A stretch of DNA of 64,000 nucleotides from Chryseosolibacter sp964438975 (GTDB lineage Bacteria; Bacteroidota; Bacteroidia; Cytophagales; Cyclobacteriaceae), in the NCBI GenBank assembly GCA_964438975.1, contig CAYTMU010000014.1:11856-75855 (forward strand). Reading direction: 5' to 3'. Both the position numbers and the translations under genes were made by a program. Shown here piece after piece: positions 52,903 to 62,100 of this stretch. Under the pieces are notes generated by a model that had not been told where the DNA came from, did not search any database, and saw nothing but the letters and a program-made list of their open reading frames with translations. Within the stretch, counting starts at the first letter, position 1. Every line of letters begins with the position of its first letter.

Positions 52903-53565
52903 ATGAAGAACTGGATGAAATACCTGGCGGTTGCGCTCTTACTCTACGTTCACACCGCAGGGCTCCTCTTCGATGTTCCGCGGTTGAATATCCTCAACGA
53001 AAGCGTGCGCGCCCTCTATTTTCACGTGCCGATGTGGTTTGCGATGATCTTTCTTTTTGTAATGTCATCGTATCACGCGGTGCAGTACTTGCGGAAGCCT
53101 TCTATTGAAACTGATCGGAAGTCTGTCAGTTTCGCGCATGTGGGGACAGCATTCGGGCTTCTCGGCATCTTTACCGGTATGATGTGGGCAAACTACACCT
53201 GGGGATCCCCCTGGCATGGCGACCCAAAACAAAACGGGTCGGCAATCGCGTTGCTGGTGTACCTGGCCTACTTTGTATTGCGTGGCTCTATTGACAATGA
53301 AGAACAAAAAGCCCGCCTCGGCGCCGTTTATAATATTTTTGCCTTCGCGGCCATGATCCCCCTTATCTTTATAATTCCCCGGCTTCAGGATTCTCTGCAT
53401 CCGGGCAGCGGCGGCAACCCGGGGTTCAATGTATATGATCTTGATAGCCGTATGCGATTGGTCTTCTACCCGGCTGTAGTTGGCTGGATCTTGCTCGGGC
53501 TGTGGATCACAACGCTGCGGATACGCTACAAGAACCTGGAAGAACGAATACTGGAAACCGAATGA
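52903..53565 (+). CDS. ccmC: Haem-handling protein CcmC/CcsA family
   Basis: A 220-residue membrane protein with six transmembrane segments that presents haem to CcmE through a periplasmic WWD domain. Visible: YFHVPMWFAMIFLF (first His), FGLLGIFTGMMWANYTWGSPWHGDPKQNGS (the WWD-like loop, with a Trp replaced by Gly), and the second His in LQDSLHPG. The start at 52903 is chosen; upstream in-frame codons to 52771 overlap ccmB and look non-coding. It overlaps the CcmD-like gene. Confidence 0.9.
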   Translation: MKNWMKYLAVALLLYVHTAGLLFDVPRLNILNESVRALYFHVPMWFAMIFLFVMSSYHAVQYLRKPSIETDRKSVSFAHVGTAFGLLGIFTGMMWANYTWGSPWHGDPKQNGSAIALLVYLAYFVLRGSIDNEEQKARLGAVYNIFAFAAMIPLIFIIPRLQDSLHPGSGGNPGFNVYDLDSRMRLVFYPAVVGWILLGLWITTLRIRYKNLEERILETE

Positions 53566-53810
53566 AGACTTCAATCAAGTATATTCTCGCCGCCACTCTG
53601 ACTGTGCTTTTTTCCGACGTGCTGGCACAGGAAGTTGAGATGGCCGACAAATTCCGCGCTGACGGAAAGATATATGTGGTGGTAGCGATCATATTGATCG
53701 TTCTTGCGGGCCTGATCACCTATCTGTTCATGCTCGACCGTAAATTGAACAGGCTCGAAAAAAGCCTTGATAAGCAGAGACAAACTAAAGCCGACGGGAA
53801 ATCGTTTTGA
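53562..53810 (+). CDS. CcmD-like small membrane protein
   Basis: An 82-residue protein with a signal-like N-terminus (ILAATLTVLFSDVLAQE) and one transmembrane helix (VVVAIILIVLAGLITYLFML), followed by a charged tail (DRKLNRLEKSLDKQ). Topology and position between ccmC and ccmE match CcmD, which assists release of holo-CcmE. Sequence identity is too low for certainty. The start overlaps the ccmC stop by 4 bases. Confidence 0.7.
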   Translation: MKTSIKYILAATLTVLFSDVLAQEVEMADKFRADGKIYVVVAIILIVLAGLITYLFMLDRKLNRLEKSLDKQRQTKADGKSF

Positions 53811-53817
53811 AAATACC

Positions 53818-53825
53818 TAATTTTG
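53818..53825 (+). promoter_or_regulatory. -7 box upstream of ccmE
   Basis: TAATTTTG is an exact TAnnTTTG match ending 7 bases before the ccmE ATG. No consensus -33 element. Could be chance in an operon, or an internal promoter giving a near-leaderless message. Confidence 0.3.
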
Positions 53826-53832
53826 CCCTGCC

Positions 53833-54237
53833 ATGAAAAAATCGCACATTCTTATCATCATCGTTATTGCTGCTGCCATCGGGATACTGGTGTCGACCGC
53901 TGGTGATGCCAGCACATATGTCGGTTTTGGCGAAGCATATGAAATGGCAACTGCCGGCAACAGGAAGGATATCCACGTGGTAGGTGAGTTGACAAAAGAC
54001 GCGCTCGGCAATATTGTGGGTATCGAACAGGGGCTCGACAAAGTTTCGTTTTCATTCGTTCTTGTCGATGAACAAGGGGGGAAGCAGCGGGTGGAATACA
54101 ATGAACCGATGCCTCAGGATTTTATCAAATCGGAGAAAGTCGTCGTGATCGGCCGCTATGAAGGCGATGTTTTTAAAGCCAGCAAGATTCTGCTGAAGTG
54201 CCCCTCCAAATACCAGGAACAGAATGTGAGTGTTTGA
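53833..54237 (+). CDS. ccmE: Cytochrome c maturation haem chaperone CcmE, CxxxY type
   Basis: A 134-residue haem chaperone anchored by one N-terminal helix (residues 5-22) with the OB-fold beyond (IHVVGELTKDALG, VSFSFVLVDEQGGKQRVEYN, EKVVVIGRYEGDVFKASKIL). The canonical haem-binding HxxxY is here LLKC123PSKY127, a CxxxY motif. That variant is known from archaea and some delta-proteobacteria (System I*). It lies 51 bp upstream of ccmF. Haem attachment through Cys is inferred. Confidence 0.9.
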   Translation: MKKSHILIIIVIAAAIGILVSTAGDASTYVGFGEAYEMATAGNRKDIHVVGELTKDALGNIVGIEQGLDKVSFSFVLVDEQGGKQRVEYNEPMPQDFIKSEKVVVIGRYEGDVFKASKILLKCPSKYQEQNVSV

Positions 54238-54287
54238 ACATTCTGCCGTGGTTATTGTAATACGTCATTCGTTATTAGCATTCCGGC

Positions 54288-56846
54288 ATGATCCACTATT
54301 TCGTTGGTGACCTCGGTCACGTTTTCGTAATTACCTCCTTTGTCACGGCGCTCGCTTCGGCATTTTCGTATTTCAAAGCAACCAATGCGTCCGGCATTGA
54401 GCAGAAAAAGTTCTGGACGCAGAATGGCGCCGCGGGCTTCTATGCTCACGCGGTGTCAGTGATCGGTATATGCGTGACGCTTTTCGTCATCATCGCAAAT
54501 CACTATTTCGAATATCACTATGCATACAGCTATTCCGATAGCAAGTTGCCGGATCACTACCTGATCTCAACGTTCTGGAATGGCCAGGAGGGAAGTTTTC
54601 TCCTCTGGATGTTCTGGCATGCGGTCCTGGGGATCGTGATCATTAATACGAATAAGTTCTGGGAAGCTCCTGTCATGGCTGTGTTTGCTATCGTGCAGGC
54701 GTTTTTGGCATCGATGATCCTCGGTGTTGTGTTGCCGGGTATCGATTTCCGCATCGGTAGTTCGCCGTTTGTTTTGTTGCGCGAAGTAATGCATGATGCG
54801 CCGATCTTCCTTACGCAACCTGACTTCATTCCCGCGGATGGCAACGGCCTCAATCCATTGCTTCAAAACTATTGGATGGTCATTCACCCGCCAACACTTT
54901 TCCTCGGGTTTGCGGCAACACTGGTTCCCTTCTCTTATTGTGTCGCAGGACTTTGGCTAGGTAAGTACCGCGACTGGATACGACCGGCGCTTCCATGGGG
55001 CCTCTTTGCTACCGCTATACTCGGCGTCGGTATTCTGATGGGAGGATACTGGGCCTATGAAACCCTGAACTTTGGAGGATACTGGAACTGGGATCCAGTC
55101 GAAAATGCTGTATACGTGCCGTGGTTGATCCTGGTCGCCGCTATTCATACGATGATTACATACAAGAATAGTGGCACGGCGCTGAAGATCTCCATGATCT
55201 TAGTGGTTACCGCCTTTGTTCTGATCCTCTACTCAACGTTCCTGACACGTAGTGGTATCCTCGGTGATTCGTCGGTACACTCCTTTACGGATCTCGGACT
55301 TTCCGGTCAACTGTTGATCTATTTGCTGTTCTTTTTGTTTGTGTCGGTCATTTTATTGGCCGTTCGATGGAAAGCTATTCCTTCTACTGACAAGGAAGTG
55401 TCGACCTATTCGCGGGAGTTTTGGATATTTATCGGCGTCCTGGTACTGTGTCTGATGGGTTTTCAGGTGTTGGTACCGACTTCCATCCCGGTATGGAACA
55501 GCATTGTCAATAATGTGTTTGGCGGATCGTCGAACATGGCACCGCCTGCTGATCAGGTCGGGTACTATACGAAGTTTCAATTGTGGTTTGCTGTTGCAGT
55601 CGCGATCCTCTCTGGTATTGGCCAGTATTTCTGGTGGAAGAATATCGATATACGTCAGTTGGGTAAGGAGTTACTCGCACCGTTCCTGGTCACGCTTGTT
55701 GCCTTTGTCGTGGCCCTTCAGATCGTAATCTTCGCGTTCGGTTCCGACGCGATCAAGGATGTGAGCTACCTGATAGTCCTCTTCTGTGGCATTTTCACGG
55801 TCACGGCAAACGCTAAGATACTCTTCCGACTACTCAAAACGAGTCCAACGTTATCCGGAGGAGCGATTGCTCACATAGGCGTCGGCCTGATGCTGGTTGG
55901 AGTCCTGTTCTCATCGGGGTACTCGAAGGTTGTGTCACTGAACAACACAGGATTGCTATACAGCCGCGAAGCAAGCGATGAGTTCAACCGCGAGAATCTG
56001 CTGTTGTTCATCAATGAGCCCAGAACAATGGCGGGTTATCGCATTGAATTCAAAGGAAACAGACTGGAGCCCCGCGACAAACCGGGATATGTCAACCCCA
56101 ACGATGTGCGTTTTACTCACGACCCGTATCATGTCGTCGCGCGGAGAGATGTTTCATTTCGCGGGAAGAAGCTTTACAGCGCCGGTGACACATTCGAGAT
56201 ATTTCCCGAGAATAGATATTATGAGATACTGTTAACCGGCCAGCAAGGGAAGGAACATCGTCTATATCCCCGGATTCAGGACAATCCTACCATGGGGATG
56301 GCTGCATCTCCCGATATCAAGCGGGACCTGGACAAAGATCTATACGCTCACGTTGTCGATCTCAACGATCCGGAGAAAGCTGAGTGGAGCGAGATGGAAG
56401 AGTTAAAGGTCCATGCGCAAGAGCAATTCTTCGCGAATGATTATATCGCGGCACTTGAGAAAGTTGAACGTATCTTCACGATAGGTGCCACCCAGCTGGA
56501 TTCGGCCGATGTTGCCGTGCGGGCCTATATCAAAGTGAAGGGGGAGTATGAGGATTATATAGCCGAACCGATCTTCCTCATCAGGAACCGTATGGTGGGT
56601 CGTGTTCCGTACGAGATCGGCGACCTTGGCGTACAATTGACGTTGATAAACATTCATCCGGAAACCGGTCAGTTCAGTATTGGTGTGAGTACACGCCAAA
56701 AGGATTACGTGATACTCAAAGCAATGGAGAAGCCACTCATCAATGTCCTCTGGCTTGGAACGCTTATGCTGGTCGCGGGATTCGGCGTCGCAATCCTGCG
56801 TCGCTATCGCGAGTTTGTGAAGATGAAAGAGAAAGGATTGGAATAG
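54288..56846 (+). CDS. ccmF: Cytochrome c maturation haem lyase subunit CcmF
   Basis: An 852-residue polytopic protein that couples haem to apocytochrome c. About 14-15 transmembrane helices. The WWD domain FGGYWNWDPVENAVYVPWL is flanked by histidines (HPPTLFLGFAA and VAAIHTMITY). Also seen: WNGQEGSFLLW and LTRSGILGDSSVHSF. A large periplasmic C-terminal region (about residues 560-830) precedes the last helix. Longer than proteobacterial CcmF (about 650) because of that region, as usual in Bacteroidota. No ccmG/ccmH follow. Confidence 0.93.
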   Translation: MIHYFVGDLGHVFVITSFVTALASAFSYFKATNASGIEQKKFWTQNGAAGFYAHAVSVIGICVTLFVIIANHYFEYHYAYSYSDSKLPDHYLISTFWNGQEGSFLLWMFWHAVLGIVIINTNKFWEAPVMAVFAIVQAFLASMILGVVLPGIDFRIGSSPFVLLREVMHDAPIFLTQPDFIPADGNGLNPLLQNYWMVIHPPTLFLGFAATLVPFSYCVAGLWLGKYRDWIRPALPWGLFATAILGVGILMGGYWAYETLNFGGYWNWDPVENAVYVPWLILVAAIHTMITYKNSGTALKISMILVVTAFVLILYSTFLTRSGILGDSSVHSFTDLGLSGQLLIYLLFFLFVSVILLAVRWKAIPSTDKEVSTYSREFWIFIGVLVLCLMGFQVLVPTSIPVWNSIVNNVFGGSSNMAPPADQVGYYTKFQLWFAVAVAILSGIGQYFWWKNIDIRQLGKELLAPFLVTLVAFVVALQIVIFAFGSDAIKDVSYLIVLFCGIFTVTANAKILFRLLKTSPTLSGGAIAHIGVGLMLVGVLFSSGYSKVVSLNNTGLLYSREASDEFNRENLLLFINEPRTMAGYRIEFKGNRLEPRDKPGYVNPNDVRFTHDPYHVVARRDVSFRGKKLYSAGDTFEIFPENRYYEILLTGQQGKEHRLYPRIQDNPTMGMAASPDIKRDLDKDLYAHVVDLNDPEKAEWSEMEELKVHAQEQFFANDYIAALEKVERIFTIGATQLDSADVAVRAYIKVKGEYEDYIAEPIFLIRNRMVGRVPYEIGDLGVQLTLINIHPETGQFSIGVSTRQKDYVILKAMEKPLINVLWLGTLMLVAGFGVAILRRYREFVKMKEKGLE

Positions 56847-56897
56847 TTCAAGGTTCAAAGTTCAGGGCTCCGCAACCTTGAACTTTAAACCTTGAAC
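56846..56897. terminator. Hairpin-forming GTTCAAGG repeat between convergent genes
   Basis: Arms 56846-56866 and 56876-56897 pair over about 21 bp with one mismatch and one bulge around a 9-base loop. They are built from GGTTCAA/TTGAACC words. The hairpin lies between the stops of ccmF (plus) and the permease gene (minus), and on the plus strand is followed by an A-rich rather than T-rich tract. It could act as a bidirectional terminator; the word structure marks it also as a repeat element. Confidence 0.55.
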
Positions 56898-56907
56898 CTT
56901 AAAAACT

Positions 56908-58365
56908 CTAACCCTCTCCCGACTTGCGGCGCAACACGCTACGGTGACGGCTATACATGAAGTAGATCACGACACCCAACAGCATCCATGCACCCAGGCG
57001 GAGCCAGGTGTCTGCCGGTAGGAAGACCATCATGAATACACAGGTGACTACGCCAAGGATGGGTATCAGCGGCACCATCGGCACTTTGAATCCCCGTGGA
57101 GCATTAGGTTCCTTTACCCGCAACACCCAGATCCCAATACACACGAGAACGAATGCGAACAAGGTCCCGATGCTGACCATTTCACCGACAATGTTAGCAG
57201 GAACGAATGCGGCAAAAAGGCTTACGAATACCATGAACAGGAGATTGGACTTCCACGGAGTATGAAATTTGGAGTGGATATCTGAGAAAAATTTGGGCAG
57301 CAATCCATCCTGCGACATTGAATAGAATACACGCGACTGACCCAAGAGCATGACAAGGATCACGGAGCAATATCCTGCGAGGATGGCGAAAATAACTGCT
57401 TGCTGCAGAAAAACGTACGGGGTATGCGCAATTGCGATCGCCACCGGAGCGATCCCGTCTTTGCCGGCGAATTCCTTGTAGTTCGCCAGGCCGAGCATAA
57501 CGTGGGAGAAAAGGATATACAGCACCGTACATACAATAAGTGACCCCAGGATACCGATGGGCATGTCGCGTTTCGGGTTCTTTGTCTCTTGTGCCGCAGT
57601 GGATACCGCGTCGAAGCCGATGTATGCAAAGAACACAATCGCCGCCGCACGGATGATTCCGCTGAATCCGAATTCACCGAACGTTCCTTCATTCGCCGGG
57701 ATATAAGGGACGTAGTTTTCGGGATTGATATAGGCCCAGCCCAGGATCACGAATACCAATACGACACCTACCTTAAGGGCTACAATTATAGCGTTTGCCA
57801 TCGCTGATTCGCGTGTTCCTTTGATCAGAATAAGCGATACCGCCACGATAACCAGGACTGCAGGAAGATTTAGGATGCCGTTTACTACAGTACCATCGAT
57901 GAGTGTCACTGTCTGAAACGGCGAGATCGTTAGCTCGGGTGGTATATAGATATTGTAATACTCCAGAAACTTAACCAGGTATCCCGACCAACTGATGGCA
58001 ACGGTCGCGGCACCGAGCGCGTATTCAAGAACGAGGTCCCAACCGATGATCCATGCGATGAACTCACCCATTGTGGCGTAGGAGTATGTGTATGCACTTC
58101 CCGCAATTGGGATCATGGAGGCGAACTCAGCATAGCAAAGTCCGGCAAACGCGCATCCGAGTGCGGCCACCACGAATGAAATCGTGATCGCCGGCCCCGC
58201 ATTGTTTGCAGCAGCCAGTCCTGTGATGGAGAACAGCCCCGCGCCGATGATCGCACCTACGCCAAGTGAAATGAGATTCGCAGGACCGAGCGTGCGATGT
58301 AGTTCTTTGGAACTCTCAGCTTGCGCGAGTAAATGTCCCAGTGGTTTTTTGATGAACAGGCCCAT
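56908..58365 (-). CDS. APC-family amino acid permease
   Basis: A 485-residue transporter with about 12 transmembrane helices. The LeuT-fold unwound TM1 motif GVGAIIGAGLFSITG, the TM2 region CAFAGLCYAEFASMIPIAGSAYTYSY, and IGFDAVSTAAQETKNPKRDMPIGI in TM6 mark the cationic/general amino acid transporter (YfnA/CAT-like) branch. Substrate not determinable. Monocistronic, with a one-mismatch -7 box (TACTTTTA, minus strand) at 58399-58406. Confidence 0.92.
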   Translation of the reverse strand: MGLFIKKPLGHLLAQAESSKELHRTLGPANLISLGVGAIIGAGLFSITGLAAANNAGPAITISFVVAALGCAFAGLCYAEFASMIPIAGSAYTYSYATMGEFIAWIIGWDLVLEYALGAATVAISWSGYLVKFLEYYNIYIPPELTISPFQTVTLIDGTVVNGILNLPAVLVIVAVSLILIKGTRESAMANAIIVALKVGVVLVFVILGWAYINPENYVPYIPANEGTFGEFGFSGIIRAAAIVFFAYIGFDAVSTAAQETKNPKRDMPIGILGSLIVCTVLYILFSHVMLGLANYKEFAGKDGIAPVAIAIAHTPYVFLQQAVIFAILAGYCSVILVMLLGQSRVFYSMSQDGLLPKFFSDIHSKFHTPWKSNLLFMVFVSLFAAFVPANIVGEMVSIGTLFAFVLVCIGIWVLRVKEPNAPRGFKVPMVPLIPILGVVTCVFMMVFLPADTWLRLGAWMLLGVVIYFMYSRHRSVLRRKSGEG

Positions 58366-58471
58366 GATAAATTACTGCGTTTTCGTTGCTTGAATCCCTA
58401 AAAGTAAGAACTACCGCCGAAATAGCAAGAGGATTTTTCGCGCCAGACGGTGTGCAGTATGTGAAGGTAAT

Positions 58472-59164
58472 TCAGTTGGGTTGCTCGCGCGGTTGCGCCT
58501 GGATATCATCGATGCCCGATTGGGGTGGAGCGGAAGTGTTAGTGTTGTCTGTGTTGCCGGCATCGCTTTTCTCGTCGGATTCTTTAAAGAAGATGCGTTG
58601 GCAGATGAGTATGATCACTACTCCGACGAATATAGAGGAGTCAGCTATATTAAATACCGGACTAAAAAAAAGAAAATAGTCTCCTCCCACGAATGGCATC
58701 CACTTTGGCCAATAGAAATCGAAAAGTGGAAAGAACAACATATCGATCACCTGGCCGTGAAACCAGGGGGTCGGAGATCCTGCGGGATGGTTGTCTAGTA
58801 GAACACCGTAGAATATGCTGTCAATAACATTGCCGACGGCACCGCCAAGAATCAGCGCCATGCACCACAGGAATCCGGAATGTGCCTTTTGGTGTGTCAT
58901 CTTCCAGAGATAGTATCCGATGCCAAACATTGCTACGATGCGGAAGCCGGTCAGTGCAAGTTTACCGAACTCGTTGTTCCAGCGAATACCGAACGCCATG
59001 CCGGGATTGAGGAGATAGTGAAGCCGGAACCATTCCCCGATCACATTGATCTCCTCGTGGAGATACATGTTTTCATAGACGAGCAGCTTCGACGTCTGAT
59101 CGATAACAATGATGATCAGCGCAAGAATGAAGTACTTGTGGGCCTTGGGCAATTTCTCCTTCAT
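58472..59164 (-). CDS. lspA: Lipoprotein signal peptidase II
   Basis: A 230-residue SPase II that removes signal peptides of prolipoproteins after diacylglyceryl transfer. Four membrane helices. The catalytic Asp pair is in GGAVGNVIDSIFYGV and VFNIADSSIFVG, and the N-terminal DQTSKLLV. It is longer than the usual 160-170 residues: there is an insertion between the motifs (DNHPAGSPTPWFHGQVIDM, typical of Bacteroidota) and a disordered acidic Asn/Thr-rich tail of about 40 residues. Begins 2 bp after ileS. Confidence 0.93.
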   Translation of the reverse strand: MKEKLPKAHKYFILALIIIVIDQTSKLLVYENMYLHEEINVIGEWFRLHYLLNPGMAFGIRWNNEFGKLALTGFRIVAMFGIGYYLWKMTHQKAHSGFLWCMALILGGAVGNVIDSIFYGVLLDNHPAGSPTPWFHGQVIDMLFFPLFDFYWPKWMPFVGGDYFLFFSPVFNIADSSIFVGVVIILICQRIFFKESDEKSDAGNTDNTNTSAPPQSGIDDIQAQPREQPN

Positions 59165-59166
59165 CG

Positions 59167-62100
59167 TTATCTATTCACGCTGATCCGTATTCTCATTACA
59201 AAGTCGTCCATATCTACTTCCCGGGCATCGGCCAGGCTATCTTTTAACTCGAGACTGATTGCCTGTGTCTCCATTCTGATATAGTCCCTATACGCGTCTA
59301 CGGCGGCAGCCAGTACTTCGCCATTCCTTTCGACTTCGATGTTTATCTTGTCGAGCACTTCGAGCCCGAGGTCTTTCCTGATATTCTGAACGCGGTTGAC
59401 AATATCGCGGGCGACACCTTCCCGGCGGAGTTCGTCGGTGATATGCACATCAAGAGCGACGGTAAGGCCATTCTCGGTCGCGACGGACCATCCGGGGATA
59501 TCTTCCGAACTGATCAATACATCTTCCAGTACGATATCGAAGCCACCTTTGCTCAATTTGCCAGTGCGTTCAATTGCATTGATCTCTTCCTGGCCTAAGC
59601 TGTTGATGACTGCCGAGACATCTTTTACTTTGGCGCCGTACTGCTTGCCGAGCCTCGCAAAATTAGGCTTAGCTTTTTTTACGAGCAGCCCGGAAGTGTC
59701 ATCGATGTATTCAATTTCCTTTACGTTCACTTCCGCCATGATGATCGACTCTACAACCCGCACGCTATCGGCGAATGATTGTTCAATCACCGGGAGGAGG
59801 ATCTTCTGAAGTGGTGTACGAACCTTTATCTTGTTGTTCTTGCGAATTGAATGAACAAGCGAGCTGATGCGTTGCGCATAAGCCATAGACTTCTCAAGGG
59901 CATGATCGATATAACGGCCTTCGGCTTTCGAAAAGTCGGTGAGATGCACGGATGGATGACGCAGCGGCGTGTTGTTCGCAATTGCATCCGTCCGGATGTT
60001 GTCGCTTAGATTCTTGTAAAGCCATTCGCTGAAGAATGGAGCGATGGGCGCCATCAGTTGGGATGTCACCATGAGGCACTCATACAGCGTTTCGTGGGCC
60101 GCTTTCTTATCGCCGGTCAATACCGCTGGCTGAGTGGCCGCATTCTCGCTTGTGGGTTTCCAGAAGCGCTTTCGGTTCAGGCGCACATACCAGTTAGACA
60201 GGTGATCGTTGACGAACTCCTGGATGGCGCGGGCCGCGCGTGTCGGTTCGTAGTCTTCGTAGGCTTTGGTAACTTCCTTCACCAGTGTTTGCAGACGGGA
60301 ACGTATCCAACGGTCGAGGTTTGTGTGGTGTTTCTCTGCAGTGAGATTCATCTCGTCCATCGCGAATCCGTCGATGTTCGCATACAAGGCGAAGAACGAA
60401 TACGTATTTACCAGTGTGCCGAAGAAACGTCGCTGGACTTCTACGATGCCGTCGGAATCGAATTTCAGGTTCTCCCAAGGCGGCGCATTTTCTATCATGT
60501 ACCACCTTACAAGGTCGGCTCCGTGCATGGAAAGGGCCTCAAATGGATTGACCACGTTGCCCCAGCGTTTCGACATCTTGTTACCGGTCTTGTCAAGGAC
60601 GAGGCCATTGGAGATCACATTCCTGAATGCAACGCCAGGGTTGTTGTTTTTTCCGTTGACTGCCTGTATTTCAGGACTGGCTTCACTGAGCAACGCGGCA
60701 ATCGCGTGAAGTGTGAAGAACCATCCGCGCGTCTGATCCACGCCTTCGGCAATGAAGTCGGCCGGGTAATTTTTTTCAAAAATATCTTTGTTCTCAAATG
60801 GATAATGCCATTGGGCATATGGCATTGCGCCGGAATCGAACCACACGTCGATCAAGTCAGCCTCGCGATACATCGGTTCGCCGCGGTCGCTGACCAAAAT
60901 AACATCGTCCACATACGGGCGGTGGAGGTCTCCGGCTTCCAGCGGTGATTTCTCCATCAATCCCTTCTCAATGGACTTGGCAATTTCATTATTGAGTTCT
61001 TCAACAGAGCCGATGCAACGTTCTTCACTACCGTCTTTTGTGCGCCAGATGGGAAGTGGTGTGCCCCAGTAACGCGAACGCGACAGGTTCCAGTCTACGA
61101 GGTTTTCAAGCCAGTTGCCAAATCGTCCTGTCCCGGTCGACTCAGGCTTCCAGTTGATGGTCTTGTTTAGCCCGACCATCTTGTCCTTAAGCGATGTCGT
61201 ACGGATAAACCAAGAATCGAGGGGGTAGTAGAGCACAGGCTTGTCCGTCCGCCAGCAGTGCGGGTAGGTGTGTTCGTACTTCTCTACTTTGAATGCCTTG
61301 TTCTCTTCCTTCAGTATGATGGAGATGATGATATCCGTCGTCTTGTAATCGGGGTGTGTCTCATCTTCTCCCGTATAATTCTTTACATAGAATTCATCGG
61401 GTGATATCGTTCGGTGGGTTTTGATCTTATAGTGCGTGACACCCTCCGCCAGTTTTTCGCCGATCGCAGTGATGAATTTTCCTTGACGGTCAACTATAGG
61501 CAGTTCGTTCCCCGCGTCGTCTTTTACGGTCATCGGCGGGACGTTGTGTTGCCTGGCAACCCGGAAGTCGTCTGCTCCGAATGTCGGGGCGGTGTGGACG
61601 ATACCTGTACCGTCCTCAGTTGTGACAAAATCTCCGGGGATCACCTGAAATGCATTATTGGGGTCGGTGGCGGGTTGCGTGTAGGGCATCAGCTGGTGAT
61701 ACCGGATACCTACTAGATCTCGTCCGGTGAATTCCTGAACGACTTCGAAAGGGATCGCTTTGTCGCCTGGCTTATAATCGTCGAGACTGAGCTCTTTATT
61801 CTTGTCGGAAAAATATCGGGACATCAGGTCCTTAGCCAATATTACGCTGATGGCCTTGTGGGTATAAGGGTTGAATGTGTTGACTTGGACGTACCGGATC
61901 TTATCTCCGACAGTCAGCGCGGTATTAGCAGGAAGTGTCCACGGAGTCGTTGTCCAGGCCAGGATATAAGCCCTAGGGCTGTTGGCAAAGAGAAAATCGG
62001 ACTTGTCGTCTTTTATGACCTCAAACTGGGCAACGACCGAGGTGTCTTTTACTTCTTTGTAGCAGCCGGGAAGATTGAGCTCGTGGGAACTCAGCCCCGT

